Origin: Aureimonas sp. AU22
GTDB taxonomy: Bacteria > Pseudomonadota > Alphaproteobacteria > Rhizobiales > Rhizobiaceae
Reading direction: 5' to 3'
DNA length: 64,000 nucleotides
Assembly: GCF_001463745.1 (NCBI RefSeq)
Contig: NZ_BBWJ01000010.1
Location: 37,595-101,594, forward strand
In this document: one piece after another, positions 35,179 to 43,676 of the stretch
How positions within the stretch are numbered: position 1 is the stretch's first letter
Layout: the number at the start of each line of letters is the position of its first letter
Program-made: the position numbers and the translations under genes
The notes under the pieces: model-generated
What the model was told of the DNA's origin: nothing
The model's database searches: none
Seen by the model: only the letters and a program-made list of their open reading frames with translations

Positions 35179-36467
35179 TCCGCTTCATCGCCGCGGACTT
35201 GCGCCGCAACTGGATCGGCGTCCTCGCCGTCACGCTGCTGATCGCCCTGGCCACCGCGCTCGGCGTCGCCGTCACGCTTCAGGAGCGCGCGCTGCGGCTC
35301 GGCAGCGCGCGCTCGGCCGCCGCCTTCGACCTTCTCGTCGGCGCGGCGGGAAGCGAGACGCAGCTCGTCTTGTCATCCGTCTTCCTCCAGCCCGCTCCCC
35401 TGCCCCTCCTGCCCAGCCATGTCCTGTCGGACCTGCGAGCCGATCCCCGGGTCGACTGGGCCGCACCCGTAGGCTTCGGCGATTTCGCCGACGGCCACCC
35501 GATCGTCGGAACAACGGGGGACGTGATCGACGGGCTCGGCGGACTCGCCGAAGGCGCGGGCTTCAGCCACCTCGGCGATGCGGTCGTCGGCGCTTCGGTC
35601 GGCAAGTCGATCGGCGACCACTTCCGCCCCTTCCACGGCACGGTCGGCACGGCGGGCGAGGTGCACGCAGCATTCGAATACGAGGTCGTCGGCCGGATGG
35701 CTCCGACCGGCACGCCGTGGGATCGCGCGATCCTCGTCCCGATCCAGGCGGTCTGGGAAGTGCACGCGCATCACGACCACGACGAGGCGAGCGCCGGGAC
35801 GACAGGCGTCGCAGCCGACCATGATGCCGCTTCCGTCGGCGACCACGACCACGGCGGCGATCACGGCGGGCATGCCCACGAGGGTCCGCTGGCCGGTGCG
35901 ATCGCACCGACGTCGCTCGATCGCGCCGACAATCCGGGCGTGCCGGCGATCGTGGTCAAGCCGAAGTCCATCGCCGACGCCTACAAGCTGCGGCAGGACT
36001 ATCGGCGCGAGGCGACGCTCGCGGTGTTCCCGGGCGAGGTTCTGACACGTCTCTACGGCACGCTTGGCGACGCGCGCCAGATCCTCGCCGCCGTGTCCTA
36101 TGGCGCGCAATCGCTCGTGGCCGCCGCGATCCTCCTCGTCATCGCCGTGCACGTCCTGCAGAGGCGCCGCCAGATCGGGGCCCTGCGCGCCTTCGGCGCC
36201 CCGCGCGCGGTGGTGTTCTCGATCGTCTGGCTGGAAGCCTTCGTGATCCTGGCGGCGGGGGTCCTTGCGGGCTTCGCCATCGGCTACGGCGCGGTTCGCG
36301 TCCTATCCCGCCGCCTCGCCGAGGCCAGCGGCGTCGCCATGCCGGTGGCGTTCCAGCGAGCGGACCTTGGCACGCTGGCCGTGATCTTCGCCGCCGCGGC
36401 CGTCGCGACCCTCGTTCCCGCGCTCCTCGCCTACCGCCAGTCGCCGGCCGAGGCGCTGCGCAGTTGA
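35175..36467 (+). CDS. FtsX/MacB-type ABC permease with histidine-rich loop
   Basis: This 430-residue permease has the four-helix FtsX layout: one N-terminal helix (about 14-34), a large periplasmic domain (about 40-305) and three C-terminal helices (about 317-338, 357-380 and 395-420), with the C-terminal YRQSPAEALRS typical of the family. Inside the periplasmic domain residues 197-236 hold ten histidines mixed with Asp and Gly (VHAHHDHDEAS, DHDHGGDHGGHAHEG), a likely zinc- or nickel-binding loop. The class usually moves lipoproteins or drives periplasmic work and not import. It pairs with the ATPase and the CPFC protein upstream. Confidence 0.88.
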   Translation: MIRFIAADLRRNWIGVLAVTLLIALATALGVAVTLQERALRLGSARSAAAFDLLVGAAGSETQLVLSSVFLQPAPLPLLPSHVLSDLRADPRVDWAAPVGFGDFADGHPIVGTTGDVIDGLGGLAEGAGFSHLGDAVVGASVGKSIGDHFRPFHGTVGTAGEVHAAFEYEVVGRMAPTGTPWDRAILVPIQAVWEVHAHHDHDEASAGTTGVAADHDAASVGDHDHGGDHGGHAHEGPLAGAIAPTSLDRADNPGVPAIVVKPKSIADAYKLRQDYRREATLAVFPGEVLTRLYGTLGDARQILAAVSYGAQSLVAAAILLVIAVHVLQRRRQIGALRAFGAPRAVVFSIVWLEAFVILAAGVLAGFAIGYGAVRVLSRRLAEASGVAMPVAFQRADLGTLAVIFAAAAVATLVPALLAYRQSPAEALRS

Positions 36468-36482
36468 CCGATCGAGGGGGGA

Positions 36483-36522
36483 CGCGACCGGCGCCCGGCG
36501 CGATTGCCGGGTGGCGGTCGCG
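36483..36522. terminator. Nested hairpin between the ABC operon and the small acidic gene
   Basis: CGCGACCG (36483-36490) and CGGTCGCG (36515-36522) enclose CCCGGC and GCCGGG, giving a long nested stem 15 bases after the permease stop. Convergent genes meet here, so it can serve both strands. No U-run is seen on the plus strand. Confidence 0.6.
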
Positions 36523-36630
36523 CCAGCCGATCGCCGAAGCCGTCATCGCATCGGCATTGCGCACCATTCAGTGCCCCGCGTGGTGCTGCGGCGATGGCGC
36601 AACGCCGGATCGGCAGCTCCCGATCCGTGC

Positions 36631-36798
36631 TCAACGCTCGGGCGCGCGCTCCTCGTCGTCGCGCGGAGCCTTGTCCTCCCCCGCGCCCTCGTCGCCGGAG
36701 CCGTTCTCCGCTTCGTCGCCGAAGAACCCGTCCTCGTCCGAGTGCCTGACATCCTCGATGTCGGGCGTGATGGGGCTGATGCCCGGTGTGTTGCTCAT
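36631..36798 (-). CDS. Small acidic protein of unknown function (55 residues)
   Basis: The ORF encodes MSNTPGISPITPDIEDVRHS followed by an Asp/Glu-rich tail (DEDGFFGDEAENGSGDEGAG and beyond). Its ATG overlaps the TGA of the upstream SNase-like gene (ATGA at 36795-36798), and GGGAGG lies just ahead, which supports real translation. It looks intrinsically disordered. The name and function are unknown; the charge could suit a metal or nucleic-acid mimic, which is speculation. Confidence 0.6.
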   Translation of the reverse strand: MSNTPGISPITPDIEDVRHSDEDGFFGDEAENGSGDEGAGEDKAPRDDEERAPER

Positions 36799-37529
36799 GC
36801 GATGCCTCCCGTGCGTTGACTGGTGTCTTCGACCCAATCGGACTCGGCCATCGCCAGTTCCAGCATGGCGCCGAGGCTGGCGGTTTCGCGCGTCGGCATC
36901 GGATCGAAGACGATCTCCTCGGGCAGGCGCGTCAGCCTGACGGTGTCGCCGTCCTGCTCGATGAAGGTGTCGAAATGGGTGAAGTTGCTGGTCGTCAGGT
37001 CCAGAACGGGCTCGCGGTTGGCCTCCATTGCAGCCAGGAAGCCGTCGCCGGAACCGGTGGCCACTAGGAAGTCGGACAGGCGACGGAACAGCTTGGGCAG
37101 GATCACCGCGTCGTCGGTGATGGAGTAGAGGGACGCCACGCGAACGCCGTCCTGCGTCGCGTCCGCGGCGAAGACGCCCTTGCGTTCGGCCCGTGCGCCC
37201 CGCGCGGCGTCGGCCAGCGCGGCGCGAAGGTCGGCGAAGAGACCCCAGTGGAAGGTCGGGTAGGCGAGCCCCGCCGCGAGGGCAGCCTGATTGTAGCTCA
37301 CCCCGAGCCGCTCGGCGTCGAGGAACACCTCGTCGCCGTCCCCCTCGGACGCCTCGCCCGCGAAGGCGAAGGCGATGACGCGGCCGTACTTGTCGACCGA
37401 TCGTGTCAGGATGAAGCCCGGCGCGTCGTCCCGCGCGGAGGCGATCGAGCGTCGCTCAGCGGTCCAGACGACCTCGCCGATCCCGACGAAACCAAGGAGG
37501 AAGTCCGTTGCCGTCCGCGCCAGCGGCAT
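36795..37529 (-). CDS. SNase-like (thermonuclease-family) protein
   Basis: The 244-residue product starts MPLARTATDFLLGFVGIGEV. Residues about 40-125 resemble the C-terminal half of a staphylococcal-nuclease fold: RSVDKYGRVIAFAFAG, then VSYNQAALAAGLAYPTFHWG and LADAARGARAERKGVFAAD, where thermonucleases have YGRxLAYV, a GLA segment and an A..R.GLW helix. The rest (about 130-244) is unfamiliar. The catalytic Arg-Glu-Arg set is not clearly complete, so nuclease activity is uncertain. It is co-translated with the small acidic gene. Confidence 0.6.
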   Translation of the reverse strand: MPLARTATDFLLGFVGIGEVVWTAERRSIASARDDAPGFILTRSVDKYGRVIAFAFAGEASEGDGDEVFLDAERLGVSYNQAALAAGLAYPTFHWGLFADLRAALADAARGARAERKGVFAADATQDGVRVASLYSITDDAVILPKLFRRLSDFLVATGSGDGFLAAMEANREPVLDLTTSNFTHFDTFIEQDGDTVRLTRLPEEIVFDPMPTRETASLGAMLELAMAESDWVEDTSQRTGGIA

Positions 37530-37771
37530 CGGTCGGCCTCTGCCCCCCTTCTCGTGGTGCAGGCCGCGAGCGCCGTCTCGACGCGGCTGCGCGGCGAGCC
37601 CAACGCGTATAATGTCGCCGCCGGGCGCAACGGCGAGGTCGACGTCCGGGTGCGCCACTGCAGCGGGCCGGCATGGGCGACGTTCCGCACCGAACCGAAC
37701 ACGCATCGCCCGTCGACACGCAGCCGCGGTCCGCGCCGCCTCTTCTCGAAACTGGCCGGCCCTCTTCGGGC

Positions 37772-38092
37772 TCAGGCGCTGGCGAGCTTCAGCGTGACGA
37801 CGCCGCCGACGATCATGGCGACGCCCGCGAAGCGGCCAAGCGAGGTCGCATCGCCGAAGAAGGCCACCCCAACCGCGAAGGTCCCGGCGGCGCCGATCCC
37901 GGTCCAGATCGCATAGGCCGTCCCGATCGGGATCTGACGCTGCGCCAGCCAGAGCATGAACCCGCTGGCGCCCATGAACGCCACGGCGATGAGGATCCCG
38001 CCCCACCGGGACGAGGGGTTCTGCGCGAGCTTGAGCCCGACCGGCCAGCCGATTTCGAGAAGTCCTGCAAGAACGAGATACAACCAAGCCAT
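37772..38092 (-). CDS. Small multidrug resistance protein, SugE/Gdx-like
   Basis: This 106-residue protein has four helices and the SugE/Gdx pattern: LAGLLEIGWPVGLKLAQ with the membrane glutamate (Glu13) that couples proton exchange, and IPIGTAYAIWTGIGAAGTFA. The Gdx group exports guanidinium; others export quaternary ammonium compounds. As a single-gene SMR it would work as a dual-topology dimer. Its leader folds into hairpins (38120-38170) but I could not match a guanidine riboswitch. Confidence 0.85.
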   Translation of the reverse strand: MAWLYLVLAGLLEIGWPVGLKLAQNPSSRWGGILIAVAFMGASGFMLWLAQRQIPIGTAYAIWTGIGAAGTFAVGVAFFGDATSLGRFAGVAMIVGGVVTLKLASA

Positions 38093-38299
38093 CCGACGGC
38101 CCCTGACCCTAGGTGGGCCGGGCCGTTCCCGGACGTTTGTTCCCGCAGCGGGATGAGGACGTTACCTCACGGGCCGGACCTTACGTCGCCGTCCCGGCAT
38201 GTCAACCATCGGCGTGCCGGCACGGACGCTCCGTCGACGCGACGTTCCCGACGGAGGAATGCCGAAGGGGGAGTGCCGGGCTGCAGCGTCCGCCCCTCG

Positions 38300-40609
38300 T
38301 CACTTTCGTTTCATGGCGGCGGACAGGGCGGCACCGAACGCGCCCTCGCGCGCCGCCGGCTCGGTCTTCGGCGCTGCCGCCCTGGCGGGCGGGCGATCGG
38401 ACGCGCGCTCCCGGCCTGCCGTCTGGCCTGCATCGGGCATCTCGCGGCGCATGGTGAGAGAGATGCGCTTGCGCTTCGCGTCCACCTCCACCACCCGCAC
38501 CTGCACGACCTGCCCCGCCTTCACCACCTCGGCTGGGTCCTTCACGAAACGGTCGGCGAGCTGCGAGACGTGGACGAGCCCGTCCTGGTGGACCCCGATG
38601 TCGACGAAGGCGCCGAAGGCCGCGACGTTGGTGACCGTGCCTTCCAGACTCATGCCGGGCTTCAGGTCCGTGATCGCGTTGATGCCCTCCGCGAAGGCGG
38701 CGGTGCGGAAGGCGGGACGCGGATCGCGGCCGGGCTTCTCCAACTCGGCGATGATGTCCCGGACGGTCGGCAGGCCGAACCCGTCGCCGACGAAGCGCTC
38801 GGGATCGAGCGACTTCAGCGCCGATGGGTCGCGCATCACGGCCGGCACGTCGCGGCCGAGCGCCGCGACGATCCGGCGCGCCACCGGATAGGCCTCCGGA
38901 TGGACGGCGGAGGCGTCGAGCGGCTCCGCGCCGCCCGCAATGCGCAGGAACCCGGCGCACTGCTCGAAGGCCTTCGGCCCGAGCCGCGGCACGTCGAGGA
39001 GCTTGCGGCGCGTCCGGAACGGCCCCTGCGCGTCGCGATGGGCGACGATGGCTTCCGCCAGCGACGGCCCGAGGCCGGCGACGCGCGACAGGAGCGCGGC
39101 GGACGCCATGTTGAGATCGACGCCGACCGCGTTCACCGCGTCCTCCACCACGGCGTCGAGCGCTTTGGACAGGCGCCCCTGGTCGACATCGTGCTGGTAC
39201 TGGCCGACGCCGATCGCCTTCGGATCGACCTTGATGAGCTCCGACAGCGGGTCCTGCAGGCGGCGCGCGATCGACACGGCGCCGCGGATCGAAACATCGA
39301 CGTCCGGCATCTCCTTGGACGCCAGCTCCGAAGCCGAATAGACCGAGGCGCCCGCCTCGCTGACCACCGCCTTCACGGGCTTTCTGCCCGGCAGCGCTTT
39401 GATGACCTCGGCGGCCAGCGCCTCGGTTTCCCGGCTCGCCGTGCCGTTGCCGATGGCCACGAGCTCGACATCGTGCCGCTGGATCAACTGCGCGAGCTTG
39501 GCCATGGCGCCCTGGACGTCGTTCCGTGGCTGGAAGGGATAGACCGTCGCCTGGTCCACCAGACGGCCCGTGGCATCGACCACGGCGACCTTGACGCCCG
39601 TGCGCACGCCGGGATCGAGGCCCATCGTGGCCTTCGCCCCGGCGGGCGCGGCGAGCAGCAGGTCCTTGAGGTTGCGCGAGAAGACGCGGATCGCCTCGCC
39701 GTCTGCGCCTTCCTTCAGTGTCCCCATCATCTCCGTGGTGAGGCTGAGTTTGAGCTTCTGGCGCCAGGCCCAGCGCGCGACGCCCATCAGCCAGGCGTCG
39801 GCCGGCGAGCCGCCGACGGGCTTCACGCCGGAATGGCGCGCCACCATCGCCTCGACCGGCTTCACAGGCGACGGATCGTCCGCGTCCACCTCGACGTCGA
39901 GCGTGACGACGCCCTCCTTCTCGGCGCGCAGGAGCGCCAGGACACGGTGGCTGGGGGCCGTCGCCCACTTCTCGGCGTGGTCGAAATAGTCGGAGAACTT
40001 GGCGCCGGCCTCCTCCTTGCCGGCGACGACGCGGGCGCGCACTTTCGCCTTCGCCACGAGATGGCGGCGGATCTCGCCGACGAGCGCCGGCTTTTCCACC
40101 ATGCCCTCGGCGACGATATCGCGCGCGCCTTCCAGCGCCGCCTTCACGTCGGGCACCTCAGTGGTGACGAACGCGGCGGCCAGCGCCGTCGGATCGACCC
40201 GGCGGTCGGCGAGGATGCGCTCGGCCAGCGGCCCCAGCCCCTTTTCGCGCGCGGCGTCCGCCCGGTTGCGGCGCTTCGGACGGAAGGGGAGATAGACGTC
40301 CTCCAGCGCGACGCGCGTCGCCGCGGCCCGGATCGCCCGCTCGATCTCGCCGGTCAGCTTGCCCTGCTCGCGCACCAATTTCAGCACCGCCGCCCGGCGC
40401 GCCTCGAGGTCGCGCAGATATCCAAGGCGCGTCTCCAGCGTGCGCAGCTGCGTGTCGTCGAGGCCACCCGTCGCCTCCTTGCGGTAGCGGGCGATGAAGG
40501 GCACCGTCGCGCCGCCGTCGAGAAGCGCCACCGCCGCCGCGACCTGGGGGGCGCGGGCACCGATCTCGCCGGCGATGGTGGTCTCGATGGCGTTCTGCGT
40601 CTGGCTCAT
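38300..40609 (-). CDS. tex: Tex-family RNA-binding transcription accessory protein
   Basis: The 769-residue protein has the Tex layout: an N-terminal helical domain (AAVALLDGGATVPFIARYRK), a central YqgF/RNase H-like domain (LGLDPGVRTG-type segment, here TMGLDPGVRTGVKVAVVDAT), helix-hairpin-helix motifs (VAGLGPSLAEAIVAHRDAQG) and a C-terminal S1 RNA-binding domain (about 645-715, GTVTNVAAFGAFVDIGVHQD). The very C-terminal tail is Ala/Arg-rich. Tex binds RNA and affects transcription and stress response. It is divergent from the GST gene. Confidence 0.95.
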   Translation of the reverse strand: MSQTQNAIETTIAGEIGARAPQVAAAVALLDGGATVPFIARYRKEATGGLDDTQLRTLETRLGYLRDLEARRAAVLKLVREQGKLTGEIERAIRAAATRVALEDVYLPFRPKRRNRADAAREKGLGPLAERILADRRVDPTALAAAFVTTEVPDVKAALEGARDIVAEGMVEKPALVGEIRRHLVAKAKVRARVVAGKEEAGAKFSDYFDHAEKWATAPSHRVLALLRAEKEGVVTLDVEVDADDPSPVKPVEAMVARHSGVKPVGGSPADAWLMGVARWAWRQKLKLSLTTEMMGTLKEGADGEAIRVFSRNLKDLLLAAPAGAKATMGLDPGVRTGVKVAVVDATGRLVDQATVYPFQPRNDVQGAMAKLAQLIQRHDVELVAIGNGTASRETEALAAEVIKALPGRKPVKAVVSEAGASVYSASELASKEMPDVDVSIRGAVSIARRLQDPLSELIKVDPKAIGVGQYQHDVDQGRLSKALDAVVEDAVNAVGVDLNMASAALLSRVAGLGPSLAEAIVAHRDAQGPFRTRRKLLDVPRLGPKAFEQCAGFLRIAGGAEPLDASAVHPEAYPVARRIVAALGRDVPAVMRDPSALKSLDPERFVGDGFGLPTVRDIIAELEKPGRDPRPAFRTAAFAEGINAITDLKPGMSLEGTVTNVAAFGAFVDIGVHQDGLVHVSQLADRFVKDPAEVVKAGQVVQVRVVEVDAKRKRISLTMRREMPDAGQTAGRERASDRPPARAAAPKTEPAAREGAFGAALSAAMKRK

Positions 40610-40791
40610 GTCGCTTGTCTTCCCTCAAGGCTCGTGCGGAGGACCGCTCATAGCAGCTGCCGCCCGCCGTCTCACCTGCCCGAACATGACGGCGCCTTCG
40701 CGGCATGAACGCTGCGTCGCCACGGAGCGAGGCTGCGCGATGCGTCGGGGCATGGCATGAGGCGATCGACCGCAACGGGAGAATCGAACCG

Positions 40792-41397
40792 ATGAAGCTC
40801 TACTACAAGCCCGGCGCCTGCTCGCTCGCGCCCCACATCGTCGCCTGCGAGGCGGGCCTGGCCGTCGATCTCGTGCCGGTGGATCTGGCCAGGAAGACGC
40901 TCGAGGACGGCGGCGACTTCTTCGCCGTCAACCCGAACGGCTACGTGCCGGCGCTCGACATCGGCGAAGGGCCGGTGCTGACCGAGGCCTCGGTGGTGGT
41001 CCAGTATCTCGCCGACCGGAAGCCGGAATCCGGCTTGATGCCGGCGGCGGGCACCACGGCGCGCTACCGGGTGCAGCAATGGCTCGCCTTCGTCTCGACG
41101 GAGCTGCACAAGCAGTTCAGCCCGCTGTTCAAGCCGAACACGCCGGACGCCACCAAGGACATCCAGCGCGAGCTTCTCGCCAAGCGCTTCGCCTTCGTGA
41201 ACGGCGCGCTGGAGGGCCGGACCTATCTCACCGGCGAGCAATTCACGGCGGCCGACGCCTACGCCTTCACCGTCCTGCGCTGGGCGAATGCGATGAAGCT
41301 CGACATGTCGGCCTTCCCCAACATCGCCCGCTTCATGGCCGCCGCGAACGCGCGTCCGGGCGTGGCGCAGGCGCTCAGCGAAGAGGGCCTTGCCTGA
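40792..41397 (+). CDS. Glutathione S-transferase (beta-class-like)
   Basis: This 201-residue GST has the bacterial beta-class opening MKLYYKPGACSLAPHIVACE with the active-site Cys10, then NPNGYVPALDIGEGPVLTEA for glutathione binding and an all-helical C-terminal domain. It conjugates or reduces with glutathione. The ATG at 40792 is the family start; an in-frame upstream extension has no support. It is convergent with the hydroxyproline operon, touching it end to end. Confidence 0.93.
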   Translation: MKLYYKPGACSLAPHIVACEAGLAVDLVPVDLARKTLEDGGDFFAVNPNGYVPALDIGEGPVLTEASVVVQYLADRKPESGLMPAAGTTARYRVQQWLAFVSTELHKQFSPLFKPNTPDATKDIQRELLAKRFAFVNGALEGRTYLTGEQFTAADAYAFTVLRWANAMKLDMSAFPNIARFMAAANARPGVAQALSEEGLA

Positions 41398-42399
41398 TCA
41401 CACCACGACGAAGCCGTGGGCGAAGGGGTCCCGGTCGTCGATGAAGATCGTGTTGATGCCGGTCTGGCGCGCCCAGCCGGCGACCGACGGCACGATCGCG
41501 GGGCGGCCCGCCACCTCGGCCGCCGCCTCCACCCGGCCTCGGAACAGGGACCCGATGATGCTCTCGTGGATGAAGTCGTCGCCGACGCTCAAGCGTCCCT
41601 TGGCCGCGAGCTGCGCCATGCGCGCCGAGGTGCCGGTGCCGCAGGGGGAGCGGTCGATCGCCTTGTCGCCATAGAACACGGCGTTGCGCGCGTGCGCCTC
41701 TTCATGGCGCGGCGCGCCGGTCCAGAGGATATGGCTGAGGCCCCGGATCGCCGGATGCTCGGGATGAACGAACTCGTACTTCTCGTTCAGCGCGCGGCGG
41801 AGCTTCGGCGAGAAGCCGATCAGCTCGCCGGCCGTGAAATCCGCCATGTCGCGAAACACGGTCTGCGGCTCGACGATGGCGTAGAAATTGCCGCCATAGG
41901 CGACGTCCACCACGACCTCGCCGAGGCCCTCGACCTCGGCCGTGAGCCCTTCCGAATGGAGGAAGCCCGGCACGTTGCGAAGGCGCACCTCCTCGACGAA
42001 GCGGCCTTCCTGCCGGTAGGTGACGTCCACCCGGCCGGCCGGGGCATCGACGGCCAGCCTGCCGGCCTCGCGCGGCGTCACCAGCCCGTTCTCGATCGCC
42101 ATGGTGACGGTGCCGATGAGGCCGTGGCCGCACATCGGCAGACACCCCGAGGTCTCGATGAAGAGGACGCCGACGTCGCAGTCGGGGCGTGTCGGAGGAT
42201 AGAGGATCGAGCCCGACATCATGTCGTGGCCGCGCGGCTCGAACATCAGGCCGGTGCGGATCCAGTCGTATTCCGCCAGGAAGTGCGCGCGCTTCTCCAG
42301 CATGGTCGCACCCTCCAGCACCGGGCCGCCGCCGGAGACGAGGCGCACGGGATTGCCGCAGGTGTGGCCGTCGAGGCAGGAGAAGGTGCGGTTGGCCAT
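41398..42399 (-). CDS. 4-hydroxyproline 2-epimerase
   Basis: This 333-residue proline racemase-family enzyme has both catalytic cysteines: Cys90 in LPMCGHGLIGTV and Cys253 in DRSPCGTGTSAR. That rules out trans-3-hydroxyproline dehydratase, which has Thr at the second site. With the D-amino-acid oxidoreductase and the deaminase beside it, it fits epimerisation of trans-4-hydroxy-L-proline to cis-4-hydroxy-D-proline in the cytoplasm. It is the last gene of the operon, and the previous gene ends eight bases before its start. Confidence 0.92.
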   Translation of the reverse strand: MANRTFSCLDGHTCGNPVRLVSGGGPVLEGATMLEKRAHFLAEYDWIRTGLMFEPRGHDMMSGSILYPPTRPDCDVGVLFIETSGCLPMCGHGLIGTVTMAIENGLVTPREAGRLAVDAPAGRVDVTYRQEGRFVEEVRLRNVPGFLHSEGLTAEVEGLGEVVVDVAYGGNFYAIVEPQTVFRDMADFTAGELIGFSPKLRRALNEKYEFVHPEHPAIRGLSHILWTGAPRHEEAHARNAVFYGDKAIDRSPCGTGTSARMAQLAAKGRLSVGDDFIHESIIGSLFRGRVEAAAEVAGRPAIVPSVAGWARQTGINTIFIDDRDPFAHGFVVV

Positions 42400-42407
42400 G
42401 GAACGCC

Positions 42408-43652
42408 TCAAGCGAAACGCTGGGGGGAGAAGGGGGCGAGGTCGACCGGCGGGGTCCGGCCGGTCAGGAGGTCCGCGACGATCCGCGCGGTTCCGGCCGA
42501 TTGCGTCAGGCCGAGATGGCCGTGGCCAAAGGCATGGACGACGCGCCGGCTGCCGCGCGCAAAGCCGATCGCCGGCAGCGAGTCCGGCAGCGACGGGCGG
42601 AAGCCCATCCATTGCCGGCCGCCCTCGGTCCGCAGACCCGGCAGGAAGCTCTCGGCCTTGGCAAGCATGGCCGTGGAGCGCTTGAAGTTCGGCTTCAGCT
42701 GCAGACCGCCGAGCTCCACCGCACCGCCGACGCGGATGCCGGAGGCCAGCCGCGTGACCACGAAGCCGTGCCCCCCGAACGTGACCTGCGTGCGCAGGTC
42801 GAACGCATTGGCTGGCAGGGTCGTGTTGTAGCCGCGCTCGGTCTCCAGCGGAACGCGCTCGCCGATCGTGGCCGCGAGGCGATGGGAGAAGGCGCCCGCC
42901 GCCACCACGACCTCGGTCGCGCGCAGCCCGGCGCCCTCGACGGTGACGCCGCTGGCGTCGGGGCGAAGCCGAAGCGCCTCGCCCCGCTCGATCCGGCCCC
43001 CGTCCGCGCGGAACCGCTCGGCCAGCGCCAGGACATAGTCCTTCGGGTCGGCGATCGAGAACCAGCCGGGCGTGAACGTACCCCGCACGAAGCGTGGCGA
43101 CAGGCCGGGCTGGACCTCCGCCATCTCGTCCGCCCGCATGTGGCGGAACGCGATGCCGTGACGCTCGCGCGCGTCCCAACCCGACAAGGAGGCGCGCCAT
43201 TCGGCGTCGCTCTCGTAGACCTCGAGATTGCCGTCGCGCCGCAGCATGGACAGCGTTCCCGTGGCGGCCAGGAACGGCTCGAGCTCGGCCTTGGAGAGGT
43301 CCATCAGCGCGGTCTGCGCCGTGGTCGCCGCCTCGACGCGGGCGGGCGAGCAGGCCCGCGCCACGCGCAGCATCCAGGGTGCGATGCGCAGCGCGTAAGA
43401 GGGCGGCACCGTGAGGGGCCCCAGCGGGTCGAGCAGCCAGCGCGGGGCCTTGCGCATCAGGCCGGGCGAGGCGAGCGGCAGGATGTCGGTGAAGGCGAAG
43501 GCCCCGGCATTGCCGGCCGAGGCGCCGGCCGCGGGCCCCTCGCGGTCGAGCACGGTGACGGTCTTTCCCCGCGCCTGCAGGGCGAGGGCCGACGAAAGGC
43601 CGACGACGCCGGCCCCGATCACGATCACATCCGGCTGCGCTGCTTCGCTCAT
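42408..43652 (-). CDS. FAD-dependent D-amino acid dehydrogenase (D-hydroxyproline dehydrogenase-like)
   Basis: This 414-residue DadA-like flavoenzyme has the FAD dinucleotide motif VIVIGAGVVGLSSALALQAR and C-terminal HAFGHGHLGLTQSAGTARIV. In this operon it probably oxidises cis-4-hydroxy-D-proline to 1-pyrroline-4-hydroxy-2-carboxylate, passing electrons to the respiratory chain. Generic D-amino-acid dehydrogenase activity cannot be excluded from sequence. It lies 24 bases after the deaminase gene. Confidence 0.9.
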   Translation of the reverse strand: MSEAAQPDVIVIGAGVVGLSSALALQARGKTVTVLDREGPAAGASAGNAGAFAFTDILPLASPGLMRKAPRWLLDPLGPLTVPPSYALRIAPWMLRVARACSPARVEAATTAQTALMDLSKAELEPFLAATGTLSMLRRDGNLEVYESDAEWRASLSGWDARERHGIAFRHMRADEMAEVQPGLSPRFVRGTFTPGWFSIADPKDYVLALAERFRADGGRIERGEALRLRPDASGVTVEGAGLRATEVVVAAGAFSHRLAATIGERVPLETERGYNTTLPANAFDLRTQVTFGGHGFVVTRLASGIRVGGAVELGGLQLKPNFKRSTAMLAKAESFLPGLRTEGGRQWMGFRPSLPDSLPAIGFARGSRRVVHAFGHGHLGLTQSAGTARIVADLLTGRTPPVDLAPFSPQRFA

Positions 43653-43676
43653 GCCAGAGCTATGCTCCCGCTGCCG

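Noticed and set aside
38093..38230. Guanidine riboswitch before the SugE/Gdx gene
   Set aside because: Only loose resemblance to the three classes; the conserved CUAGGG core and paired ACGR loops are not both present. Kept only as a low-interest leader observation.
37673..40708. A 1011-codon plus-strand ORF across the SMR and tex region
   Set aside because: It is the GC-rich shadow of tex and its neighbours; its composition is Arg/His/Asp-rich with no domain, while the opposite strand encodes intact Tex.
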